Shown here in pieces: positions 1-5,575 of a DNA stretch of 8,658 bases (its first letter is position 1; every line of letters begins with the position of its first letter). A program made the translations under genes and the position numbers. Origin of the DNA: SCTD01 sp038256525 (GTDB taxonomy: Bacteria; Actinomycetota; Actinomycetes; Mycobacteriales; SCTD01); NCBI GenBank assembly GCA_038256525.1, contig JBBSKF010000143.1:1-8658 (forward strand), given 5' to 3'. Below the pieces are notes generated by a model. That model saw nothing but the letters and a program-made list of their open reading frames with translations. It had not been told where the DNA came from and ran no database searches.

Positions 1-635
1 AGCAGCAGCTTCTGCACCATGATCTGCTGCGGGTCGGTGGTGCCGGACCGGGCGATCATCTGGCGCTGCGTCCAGAACGTCGTCGCGCCCATGAGCACGA
101 CCATGACGGCAGCGACCAGGCGTACGGTCGTGTGGTTGGCGTCCAGGTCGGCGATCAAGCTGGCCGGGCTGTTGAACACCGCCGAGATCGGCGCGCCGAA
201 GACCTTGGCCTGCGCCCCCTCGACCAACTGCTCCTGCGTCAGCCCGAAGCGCCCCCCCGAGGCCGTCGTGCGGAACTCGCGGATGACGGTGAACAGCGCA
301 AAGAACACCGGCAGCTGCAGCAGGAGAGGCAGGCACCCCGAGATCGGGTTGGCGTTGTTCTCCTTGTACAGCTTCATCATCTCGGTGTTCATCGTCTCGC
401 GGTCGCCCTTGTGCGCCTTCTGCAGCTCCTTGATCTTTGGTGCGAGCTGCTGCATGCGGCGCTGGCTCTTGATCTGCTTGACGAACAGCGGGAACAGCAG
501 CAGCCGCACGATCACGGTCAGCAGCACGATCGACAGCGCCCACGCCGGACCACTGCCGCTGATCAGGAAGGACGACAACCCGCGGTGGATGAGGGCCAGC
601 AGCGCACCGACGGGACTGGCGAGGGCGTCTAGCAC
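1..635 (-). CDS. yidC: Membrane protein insertase YidC (5' part, truncated by window edge)
   Basis: YidC/Oxa1/Alb3 insertase, which inserts and folds inner-membrane proteins with or without SecYEG. About 211 N-terminal residues are in the window; the gene continues past base 1. Seen directly: a first hydrophobic segment near residues 30-50 with the single buried arginine (R44, in TVIVRLLLF) that family knowledge places in the substrate groove. A charged cytoplasmic hairpin follows (about 53-95, with QRRMQQLAPKIKELQ and EMMKLYKENN). The hallmark NPISGCLPLLLQLPVFFALF begins near residue 96, and another hydrophobic stretch lies near 172-188. The protein begins directly before the first of these segments without a long periplasmic domain, as in Gram-positive YidC. 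Start chosen: GTG at 635-633 with GGAG about 8 bases upstream. It overlaps the yidD stop by 7 bases, so translation is probably coupled. The family call is secure; the C-terminal length cannot be seen. Confidence 0.96.
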   Translation of the reverse strand, partial: MLDALASPVGALLALIHRGLSSFLISGSGPAWALSIVLLTVIVRLLLFPLFVKQIKSQRRMQQLAPKIKELQKAHKGDRETMNTEMMKLYKENNANPISGCLPLLLQLPVFFALFTVIREFRTTASGGRFGLTQEQLVEGAQAKVFGAPISAVFNSPASLIADLDANHTTVRLVAAVMVVLMGATTFWTQRQMIARSGTTDPQQIMVQKLL

Positions 636-931
636 GGGTCTGCTCCGGTACGTCGATGCGGCGGGAGGGAGGTGCGCTCCATGGTCACCCAGGTAGGACG
701 TACGGGGGGGACCGGGTCGTGCCCACCGGGGTGGAACGGGTGGCAGCGCGCGAGCCGTCGGACCGCGAGCCAGCTCCCCCGGCCGGCGCCGTGCACACGC
801 AGCGCCTGCTCCGCGTAGGCGCTGCAGCTGGGCGCGAACCGACACCGCGGGCCGAGCGCCGGGCTGATCCACCGGCGATAGCCCGCCACCACGGTCAGCA
901 GCAGCCTGGTGAGAGGTCCGTTCGGGCTCAC
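629..931 (-). CDS. yidD: Membrane protein insertion efficiency factor YidD
   Basis: A 100-residue YidD (old DUF37) protein, a small membrane-associated factor thought to help YidC-dependent insertion. Family marks visible: an amphipathic N-terminus (LTRLLLTVVAGYRRWISP, residues 8-25), the cysteine motif with C30 and C36 (GPRCRFAPSCSAYAEQAL, 27-44), HG at 47-48, and RCHPFHPGGHDPVP at 62-75. The roughly 20 residues after the conserved block are Arg/Pro-rich and variable. Start chosen: GTG at 931-929, which overlaps the rnpA TGA stop (930-928) as GTGA. No clear Shine-Dalgarno is seen, so coupling to rnpA is inferred. The open frame extends without a stop far upstream (to base 2884) across rnpA, rpmH and dnaA, but that is a high-GC artefact; the homology starts here. 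The 3' end overlaps yidC by 7 bases. Confidence 0.95.
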   Translation of the reverse strand: MSPNGPLTRLLLTVVAGYRRWISPALGPRCRFAPSCSAYAEQALRVHGAGRGSWLAVRRLARCHPFHPGGHDPVPPVRPTWVTMERTSLPPHRRTGADPC

Positions 932-1302
932 CTCGGTGTGCGCGGGCGCAGCGCCGCGGTCAGGGCCGATTCCAGGTCGACAGCCAGAGCTGGACTGCGC
1001 GCCTCGGCGGCGGCCGGGGCCGCGCGGACGACGAGGCGGGCTCCAGCCGGAACGGTGTCCAGGCCATCGCGAAGCAGGTGCCGCAGGCGACGCGCCGTGC
1101 GGTGTCGGACCACTGAGTTGCCGACGGCCTTGCTCACCACGAGCCCAGCCCGAGCGGGGGCGGGAGGGGCGGGGTCGGCCGCCACGGGGGCAGCCGCCAA
1201 GAGGGCGTGCACCGTGAGCAACGGGCGGGACGCCCGCCGGCCGTGACGCACCACGTCGGAGAAGTCCGCCCGGGAGCGCAGACGGTTCTCGATGGACAGC
1301 AC
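928..1302 (-). CDS. rnpA: Ribonuclease P protein component
   Basis: Protein subunit of RNase P (124 residues), which with the RNA subunit removes the 5' leader of pre-tRNAs. The N-terminal signature is present (ENRLRSRADFSDVVRHGRR, residues 5-23). So is the arginine-rich RNR region on the central helix (KAVGNSVVRHRTARRLRHLL, 58-77), which contacts RNase P RNA and the tRNA leader. The Ala/Pro-rich insert at 36-51 fits a high-GC actinobacterial version. The start is GTG at 1302-1300 with AGGCGG about 8-9 bases upstream; the product begins (V/M)LSIENRL, as usual for the family. It lies 33 bases downstream of rpmH and overlaps yidD by 4 bases, so all four minus-strand genes are probably one transcript. 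The RNA subunit gene (rnpB) is not in the window. Confidence 0.95.
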   Translation of the reverse strand: MLSIENRLRSRADFSDVVRHGRRASRPLLTVHALLAAAPVAADPAPPAPARAGLVVSKAVGNSVVRHRTARRLRHLLRDGLDTVPAGARLVVRAAPAAAEARSPALAVDLESALTAALRPRTPR

Positions 1303-1335
1303 CGGCCGGCCGCCTATTGCCCAGCGTCGACCTGA

Positions 1336-1473
1336 TCAGGCCGACAGCTCGGTGCGGCCCTTGCGCCGGCGGCCGGCGAGGATGGCGCGGCCGGCGCGGG
1401 TGCGCATCCGCAGCCGGAAGCCGTGGGTCTTCGCCCGACGGCGGTTGTTCGGCTGGAAGGTGCGCTTGCTCAC
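1336..1473 (-). CDS. rpmH: 50S ribosomal protein L34
   Basis: L34, 45 residues, highly basic, in the large ribosomal subunit. The sequence is canonical throughout: SKRTFQPNNRRRAKTHGFR at residues 2-20, then MRTRAGRAILAGRRRKGRT to residue 41. Start chosen: GTG at 1473-1471, because SKRTFQPN is the near-universal N-terminus. An in-frame ATG-type extension to 1530 would add 19 unconserved residues and is rejected. The Shine-Dalgarno is weak (GAGAGCGAG region about 8-18 bases upstream). It is the first gene of the rpmH-rnpA-yidD-yidC operon and is divergent from dnaA. A promoter candidate sits at 1548-1576, which would give an untranslated leader of roughly 65-70 bases containing an inverted repeat. 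Confidence 0.97.
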   Translation of the reverse strand: MSKRTFQPNNRRRAKTHGFRLRMRTRAGRAILAGRRRKGRTELSA

Positions 1474-1547
1474 GGCAGAACTCGCTCTCGAAGGGGGACC
1501 GCGTTCGAAGGGACCGCAGGTGGTCCGCACGCGGCACAGACCACCCC

Positions 1548-1576
1548 ACGGTACGTAAGGCGTGGAGGAGGGTCAA
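1548..1576 (-). promoter_or_regulatory. Candidate housekeeping promoter for the rpmH operon
   Basis: On the minus strand TTGACC (bases 1576-1571) is followed after exactly 17 bases by TACCGT (1553-1548). This resembles the actinobacterial primary-sigma pattern TTGAC(A/C)-17/18-TAnnnT. Predicted transcription would begin near 1541, about 68 bases before the rpmH GTG. It was found by eye and no mapped start is available, but spacing and both hexamers fit well. Confidence 0.6.
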
Positions 1577-1604
1577 ACAGCACAGCCGCGACACGCCGGA
1601 TGCC

Positions 1605-1633
1605 TTGCCCACGCAGGGCGCTGCTGTTAGCGT
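1605..1633 (+). promoter_or_regulatory. Candidate promoter for dnaA
   Basis: TTGCCC (1605-1610), a 17-base spacer, then TAGCGT (1628-1633) fits TTGnnn-17-TAnnnT. Transcription would start near 1640 and leave a long dnaA leader of about 245 bases that runs through the DnaA boxes at 1752-1784. The -35 of this candidate and that of the rpmH candidate are only 28 bases apart, back to back. Other dnaA promoters closer to the gene are possible; I found no equally good pair. Confidence 0.45.
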
Positions 1634-1751
1634 CGCCGCCTCCGGACCTCCCGAACAAACCTCGCACCGCAACGTAGGGCCTTCGTCGGCGCCGCGCCTC
1701 TGGACCTGGGTCGCGCGCCCTGCGACGGCTCGCTTCCACTGCGCGCCCTCC

Positions 1752-1784
1752 ATCTCCACAGGCTGTGGACAGCCGTGTGGACAT
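1752..1784. promoter_or_regulatory. DnaA-box cluster in the dnaA leader (likely autoregulatory)
   Basis: Compared with the actinobacterial box TTGTCCACA (reverse TGTGGACAA), the region has TGTGGACAG at 1764-1772 (8/9, minus orientation), TGTGGACAT at 1776-1784 (8/9, minus) and ATCTCCACA at 1752-1760 (7/9, plus). The first two boxes are 12 bases apart. The inner part forms a perfect dyad, TCCACA-GGC-TGTGGA (1755-1769). DnaA repressing its own gene through such boxes is known in several bacteria; here it is inferred from position. Confidence 0.7.
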
Positions 1785-1885
1785 CTCGGTGACGCGGCGG
1801 CAGGGTCGGACCTCAATCGGGTCTGCAGGTGGTCCGACCGCGGCGCCCCAACCGGGGCGTCGGCCCGTCGAGCCGAGGGAAGCAT

Positions 1886-3532
1886 GTGACCGACCCGGAC
1901 CTCGGCGACAGCCCAGATGAGACCGGCGACAGCCCGCCGCCGACCGGACAAGCCCTGTCGCTCGAGGTGGTCTGGGCGAAAGCCGTGGCCGGGCTGGCCG
2001 ACAGCGCCCTGTCCCCCCCGCATCGTGCCTGGGTCGGGCTGACCCGGCCGCTGGGGCTGGTCGGGGACACCGCCCTGCTCGCTGCGCCGAACGAGTTCGC
2101 CAAGGAGGTGCTCGACAGCCGGTTGCGGCCCGTGCTGGCGCAGGCGCTGTCCGCGGCGTACGGGCGCGACATCCAGGTCGCGGTGACGGTGCAGCCCCTC
2201 CCGCCGGGCGACCCGGTCGTGGTGCCGGCCGGGCTGCCGGTCGACCCCGAACCCCCGGCGCCCTACCCGATCAGCGCTGACGACTGGTCGCAGGGCGGCT
2301 CCGCGGGTGGCAGCGGCTACTCGGGTGCCTTCGGGGACCGCGGCTGGGGCGGTGGCGACGACCCAGCCTTCGACCCCTTCTCCGGCCGGGCCCGCGACGA
2401 ACCGGAGCACTACGCCGACGGGACCGCCGGGGAGGACAACGTCCGCAGGTTGCCGGCCCGACGCGAGGTCGCCTTCGGCCGGGGGACGAGCGAGCCGGCC
2501 CGGCTGAACCCGAAGTACGCCTTCGAGACCTTCGTCATCGGCGCGTCCAACCGGTTCGCCCACGCCGCGGCCGTCGCTGTCGCCGAGGCGCCGGCGAAGG
2601 CGTACAACCCGCTGTTCATCTATGGCGAGAGCGGACTGGGCAAGACCCACCTGCTGCATGCGATCGGTCACTACGCCCAGCACCTGTTCGCGGCCGCCCG
2701 GGTGCGCTACGTGAGCTCTGAGGAGTTCACCAACGACTTCATCAACTCGATCCGGGACGGCCGCGCGGAGACCTTTCGCCGCCGCTACCGCGACGTGGAC
2801 ATCCTGCTCGTGGACGACATCCAGTTCCTCGAGCACAAGGAGGGGACGCAGGAGGAGTTCTTCCACACCTTCAACACGCTGCACAACGCGAACAAGCAGA
2901 TCGTCATCAGCTCCGACCGTCCGCCCAAGCAGCTGTCCACGCTCGAGGACCGGCTCCGGACCCGCTTCGAGTGGGGCCTGATCACCGATGTCCAGCCACC
3001 CGACCTCGAGACCCGCATCGCCATCTTGCGCAAGAAGGCGGCACAGGACCGCCTGGACGCCCCGCCGGACGTGCTCGAGTTCATCGCCTCGAAGATCTCG
3101 CGCAACATCCGCGAGCTCGAGGGCGCCCTGATCCGGGTGACGGCCTTCGCCTCACTCAACCGTCAGTCGGTCGACCTCGCGTTGGCTGAAGTGGTGCTCA
3201 AGGATCTCATCCCGGCCGAGGGCGGGCCGGAGATCACCGGGGCGACGATCATGGCAGCCACCGCGGAGTACTTCGGGCTGACGATGGAGGACCTGTGCGG
3301 CTCCTCCCGCTCGCGGATGCTCGTGACCGCCCGGCAGATCGCGATGTACCTGTGTCGCGAGCTCACCGACCTGTCGCTGCCCAAGATCGGGCAGATGTTC
3401 GGTGGCCGCGACCACACCACGGTCATTCATGCCGATCGCAAGATCCGGGCCCAGATGCCTGAGCGACGCGCCACCTACAACCAGGTCGCCGAACTGACCC
3501 ACCGCATCAAGACCCGCTCACGGCAGCCATGA
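1886..3532 (+). CDS. dnaA: Chromosomal replication initiator protein DnaA
   Basis: The AAA+ initiator, 548 residues; ATP-DnaA binds DnaA boxes, melts oriC and recruits the helicase. Domain I (about 1-100) starts TDPDLGDSPDETG and carries the helical region VWAKAVAGLA. Domain II (about 105-200) is a long Gly/Asp/Pro-rich linker typical of actinobacteria. Domain III starts near NPKYAFETFVIG (208-219), with Walker A GESGLGKT (247-254, K253), Walker B DILLVDD (305-311), the box VII arginine finger in LRTRFEWG (R360) and sensor 2 NIRELEGA (R409). Domain IV ends with the DNA-binding signature GGRDHTTVIHADRKI (506-520). Start chosen: GTG 1886 with GAGGGA five bases upstream. The frame is open back to 1829, but that adds 19 Arg-rich residues unlike DnaA. 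All catalytic and binding residues I looked for are present. Confidence 0.98.
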   Translation: MTDPDLGDSPDETGDSPPPTGQALSLEVVWAKAVAGLADSALSPPHRAWVGLTRPLGLVGDTALLAAPNEFAKEVLDSRLRPVLAQALSAAYGRDIQVAVTVQPLPPGDPVVVPAGLPVDPEPPAPYPISADDWSQGGSAGGSGYSGAFGDRGWGGGDDPAFDPFSGRARDEPEHYADGTAGEDNVRRLPARREVAFGRGTSEPARLNPKYAFETFVIGASNRFAHAAAVAVAEAPAKAYNPLFIYGESGLGKTHLLHAIGHYAQHLFAAARVRYVSSEEFTNDFINSIRDGRAETFRRRYRDVDILLVDDIQFLEHKEGTQEEFFHTFNTLHNANKQIVISSDRPPKQLSTLEDRLRTRFEWGLITDVQPPDLETRIAILRKKAAQDRLDAPPDVLEFIASKISRNIRELEGALIRVTAFASLNRQSVDLALAEVVLKDLIPAEGGPEITGATIMAATAEYFGLTMEDLCGSSRSRMLVTARQIAMYLCRELTDLSLPKIGQMFGGRDHTTVIHADRKIRAQMPERRATYNQVAELTHRIKTRSRQP

Positions 3533-3833
3533 CCGGCCCGCGCCGCTCCCTGCACAGCATGGGGACAAGCCTGTGGACAACAGGGGAATACACCTGCCGG
3601 CAACGTGCTGGTCATCCGCCCGCTCACTGGTCGTCCCCAGGCGTCCACCACTACGCTGCGGACCGTCCCCAGGACATCCACAGCGCCACGATCCCCTCGG
3701 CCTGCGTAAACGCGGGTCGTCCACAGGGCTGCAGGGTCCTACCACCACGACCAGTAGATCCTTCCAGAGAACTCACCCCCGGGTTCTGCACGGCACCGCG
3801 CTGTGGACAGTGCCGACCACCGAAAGGGCATGC
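3533..3833. other. oriC: Probable origin of replication oriC (dnaA-dnaN spacer)
   Basis: A 301-base gene-free spacer with a concentration of DnaA boxes. TGTGGACAA at 3572-3580 is perfect (minus orientation). TGGGGACAA at 3560-3568, TCGTCCACA at 3717-3725 and TGTGGACAG at 3802-3810 match 8/9. Weaker plus-orientation boxes (6-7/9) lie at 3631-3639, 3641-3649, 3663-3671 and 3674-3682. A perfect box is expected roughly 0.07 times by chance in the whole window. Strong AT-rich unwinding DNA is not obvious; the least GC-rich stretches are about 3576-3595 and 3752-3772. The position between dnaA and dnaN is the usual actinobacterial oriC, but this one is shorter than the origins I recall for Streptomyces and Mycobacterium. 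It probably also contains the dnaN promoter. Confidence 0.85.
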
Positions 3834-4991
3834 ATGGAGCTGAAGGTCGAGCGGGACGCTCTGGTCGACGCGGTCGTGTGGACCGCCCGGTCCTTGCCAG
3901 CGCGCCCGCCGATGCAGGTGCTGCTCGGTCTGCTGCTGGAGGTGGGGCCCGATGAGCAGGCAGGGCTGGCACTCGAGATCTCCGGCTTCGACTACGAGGT
4001 GAGCTCCCGGGTGCGGGTGGCTGCCACGGCCGACGAGCCCGGCCGGATGCTGGTCCCCGGGCGGTTGCTGTCGGAGATCGTGCGCTCGCTCCCCGCCCAG
4101 CCGGTCACCCTTCGGCTGGACGGCACCCGGGTGGTGCTGACCTGTGGGCCGGCGCGGTTCACGCTGCCGACCCTTCCGGTCGAGGACTACCCGAGCCTGC
4201 CGGCCATGCCACCGACGGCGGGAACCCTCGGCGCGGATGCGTTCGCGGTCGCCGTGGGCCAGGTGGCGATCGCGGCCGGCCGTGACGACACGTTGCCGGT
4301 GCTCACCGGCGTGCGCTTCGAGATCGACGGCGATCAGCTCACGCTGGCCGCCACCGACCGATACCGGCTGGCGGTTCGCACCCTGCCGTGGCGCCCGGCC
4401 GACGGTGGCCTGACCACCACGGCGCTGGTCCCTGCGCGCACCCTCGCCGAGACGGCCAAGGCCCTGACCGCCGGGCCCGAGGTCACCCTGGCGCTGTCCG
4501 GCGCCGGATCTCCGGAGGGGATGATCGGCTTCGAGGGCCTGGGTCGGCGGACCACCTCGCGACTGCTGGAGGGGGAGTTCCCGAAGTACCGCTCGCTGCT
4601 GCCGAGCGAGACCACGGCGGCGGCCGAGATCTCCACCGCGCCGTTCGCCGAGGCAGTCAAGCGGGTCGCGCTCGTCGCGGCCCGCAACGCACCTGTGCGG
4701 CTGGGCTTCTCCGCCGACGGAGTGGTGCTCGAGGCGGGCGGCGCCGATGACGCGCAGGCCAGCGAGCAGCTCGAGTGCGGGTGGCAGGGCACGGCCAGTG
4801 ACGAACCGTTCCAGATCGCCTTCAACCCGCAGTACCTGCTCGACGGGCTCGGCGCTGTCGACAGCGACACGACCACGCTGTCGTTCACCGGCCCGACCCG
4901 CCCGGCGGTGCTGACCGGCAAGCGCGAGGCCGACGCAGTGGGGGTCGCGGACTACCGCTACCTGCTGATGCCGGTTCGTCTGTCCGGTTGA
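3834..4991 (+). CDS. dnaN: DNA polymerase III beta subunit (sliding clamp)
   Basis: The processivity clamp, 385 residues; it dimerises into a ring on DNA and tethers polymerase and repair partners. Three similar clamp domains span about 1-125, 126-250 and 251-385. Recognisable motifs: VERDALVDAV and ARSLPARPP near the N-terminus, LPVLTGVRFEIDGDQLTLAA (154-173) followed by TDRYRLAVR (174-182), and EFPKYRSLLP in the third-domain approach. The C-terminal signature YRYLLMPVRLSG contributes to the partner-binding pocket. Start chosen: ATG 3834 with AAAGGG five bases upstream. The frame is open back to 3573, but those 87 residues would cover oriC and do not resemble DnaN. Its last 34 bases overlap the end of a convergent minus-strand gene. 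N-terminal PMQVLLGLLLEV differs slightly from the common PVPVLAGLLLE pattern; otherwise it is ordinary. Confidence 0.97.
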   Translation: MELKVERDALVDAVVWTARSLPARPPMQVLLGLLLEVGPDEQAGLALEISGFDYEVSSRVRVAATADEPGRMLVPGRLLSEIVRSLPAQPVTLRLDGTRVVLTCGPARFTLPTLPVEDYPSLPAMPPTAGTLGADAFAVAVGQVAIAAGRDDTLPVLTGVRFEIDGDQLTLAATDRYRLAVRTLPWRPADGGLTTTALVPARTLAETAKALTAGPEVTLALSGAGSPEGMIGFEGLGRRTTSRLLEGEFPKYRSLLPSETTAAAEISTAPFAEAVKRVALVAARNAPVRLGFSADGVVLEAGGADDAQASEQLECGWQGTASDEPFQIAFNPQYLLDGLGAVDSDTTTLSFTGPTRPAVLTGKREADAVGVADYRYLLMPVRLSG

Positions 4992-5467
4992 CCACCGGCC
5001 GAAAGATCGGGCCCGCGGGGGCGCCGCCGCAACGCCTGCTCGGTGCTCGCCAGCACTGTCCCGTACACGAGGTGCGCCAGCACCATCACCGTGACCCGGT
5101 CGCGTCGGTCCCTGTCCGCGGGGGGTAGGGCGCCGAGCGCCGGCACCCAACCCTGGTAGGCCGCGCCGTAGATGCCCAGAGCCCAACCGCACCCCCGGAC
5201 CCGGGGCGGGAGCCAGCGGGGCAGCAGGGCGTAGCCGGCGCCGGCTCCGGCGCCGAAGGCGAGGTGCGTCAGCACGCCGAGTGCCCGGCCCACCGGGGAC
5301 GGGACCGGCTCGTCGGTGACGACCTCGACGGCCTGCTCGGCGATCGCCTGGGGGGGCTGGCGACCAAGTAGTCCCAGCCGTCCGGCGGCCAGCATGAGGG
5401 CGCTCATGGCGGCGGTGGCGACGACGCCGGCCGCGGCTCCACGGCTGCCGCGATCCAACGCGTCCAT
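4958..5467 (-). CDS. Small multi-pass membrane protein, unassigned function
   Basis: A 169-residue hydrophobic protein of unknown function. Four probable membrane segments are visible: about 9-29 (RGAAAGVVATAAMSALMLAAG), 62-82 (ALGVLTHLAFGAGAGAGYALL), 93-111 and 124-141 (RVTVMVLAHLVYGTVLAST). The first begins with a Gly/Ala pattern plus ATAAM, and the last has HLVYG. Both remind me of small DUF1440/DUF6789-type membrane proteins, but that is a weak resemblance. The tail from about 146 is Arg/Pro-rich and hydrophilic. Start: ATG 5467 is preferred because AAGGA sits 8 bases upstream. ATG 5476 (three residues longer) has that AAGGA running into its own start codon. It is convergent with dnaN (34-base overlap) and divergent from gnd. 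Its location inside an otherwise co-directional replication cluster is unusual. Base composition matches its neighbours, so recent transfer is not evident. Confidence 0.75.
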   Translation of the reverse strand: MDALDRGSRGAAAGVVATAAMSALMLAAGRLGLLGRQPPQAIAEQAVEVVTDEPVPSPVGRALGVLTHLAFGAGAGAGYALLPRWLPPRVRGCGWALGIYGAAYQGWVPALGALPPADRDRRDRVTVMVLAHLVYGTVLASTEQALRRRPRGPDLSAGGQPDRRTGISR

Positions 5468-5575
5468 GTTCTCCATCCTTTCGCGAAGCGGCGTGGCCTT
5501 TGGCCGCGCCATGCCCGGGACAGGGCCGCCGTACGCCTGTGATGCACTTGGGCTTCCGCCGGACGAGGGAGTGCC
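5468..5575. promoter_or_regulatory. Divergent intergenic region with a GC-rich hairpin
   Basis: This 108-base gap must hold promoters for both the membrane-protein gene and gnd-recF-dciA, unless gnd is read through from elsewhere. The only clear structure is a 9-base-pair hairpin, GGCGTGGCC-TTT-GGCCGCGCC (5490-5510, one G-U pair). It lies in the minus-strand leader just upstream of the AAGGA. TTCGCGAA (5480-5487) is a small palindrome touching that ribosome binding site. No convincing -35/-10 pair was found on either strand. Confidence 0.45.

Larger units (their letters stand above)
1516..1836 (+). repeat. 12-base direct repeat present once in each of the two divergent leaders
   Basis: GCAGGTGGTCCG occurs at 1516-1527 (in the predicted rpmH leader) and at 1825-1836 (in the dnaA leader, 50 bases before the start codon). 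Each copy contributes its GGTCC to an inverted repeat. At the first copy GGACC (1511-1515) pairs with GGTCC (1522-1526) across 6 bases. At the second TCGGACC (1806-1812) pairs with GGTCCGA (1831-1837) across 18 bases. Bases after the repeat stay similar (CACGCGG versus ACCGCGG). Confidence 0.65.
1474..1885. other. Gene-free divergent regulatory region between rpmH and dnaA
   Basis: These 412 bases carry no credible gene on either strand. They contain the two outward-facing promoter candidates (1548-1576 minus, 1605-1633 plus), a DnaA-box cluster (1752-1784), and two copies of the 12-mer GCAGGTGGTCCG (1516-1527 and 1825-1836). Each copy forms part of an inverted repeat in a gene leader. A strong ribosome binding site GAGGGA (1875-1880) precedes dnaA. 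The short open frames here lack recognisable motifs and overlap the regulatory elements. Confidence 0.8.

Noticed and set aside
19..696. Plus-strand frame opposite yidC
   Set aside because: It contains no domain-like pattern, and the minus strand encodes a clear YidC with its conserved arginine and NPISGCLP motif.
629..2884. A 751-codon minus-strand open frame spanning yidD, rnpA, rpmH, the promoter region and most of dnaA
   Set aside because: Only the last 100 codons resemble a protein (YidD). The rest is antisense or out of frame to secure genes and reflects the lack of stop codons in high-GC DNA.
3877..3885. TGTGGACCG inside dnaN as another DnaA box
   Set aside because: It matches only 7/9, lies within conserved coding sequence and is isolated from the oriC cluster.
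3651..5192. A 513-codon minus-strand frame opposite dnaN and oriC
   Set aside because: It is an antisense shadow of dnaN with Arg/Gly/Pro-rich low-complexity translation and no recognisable motif.
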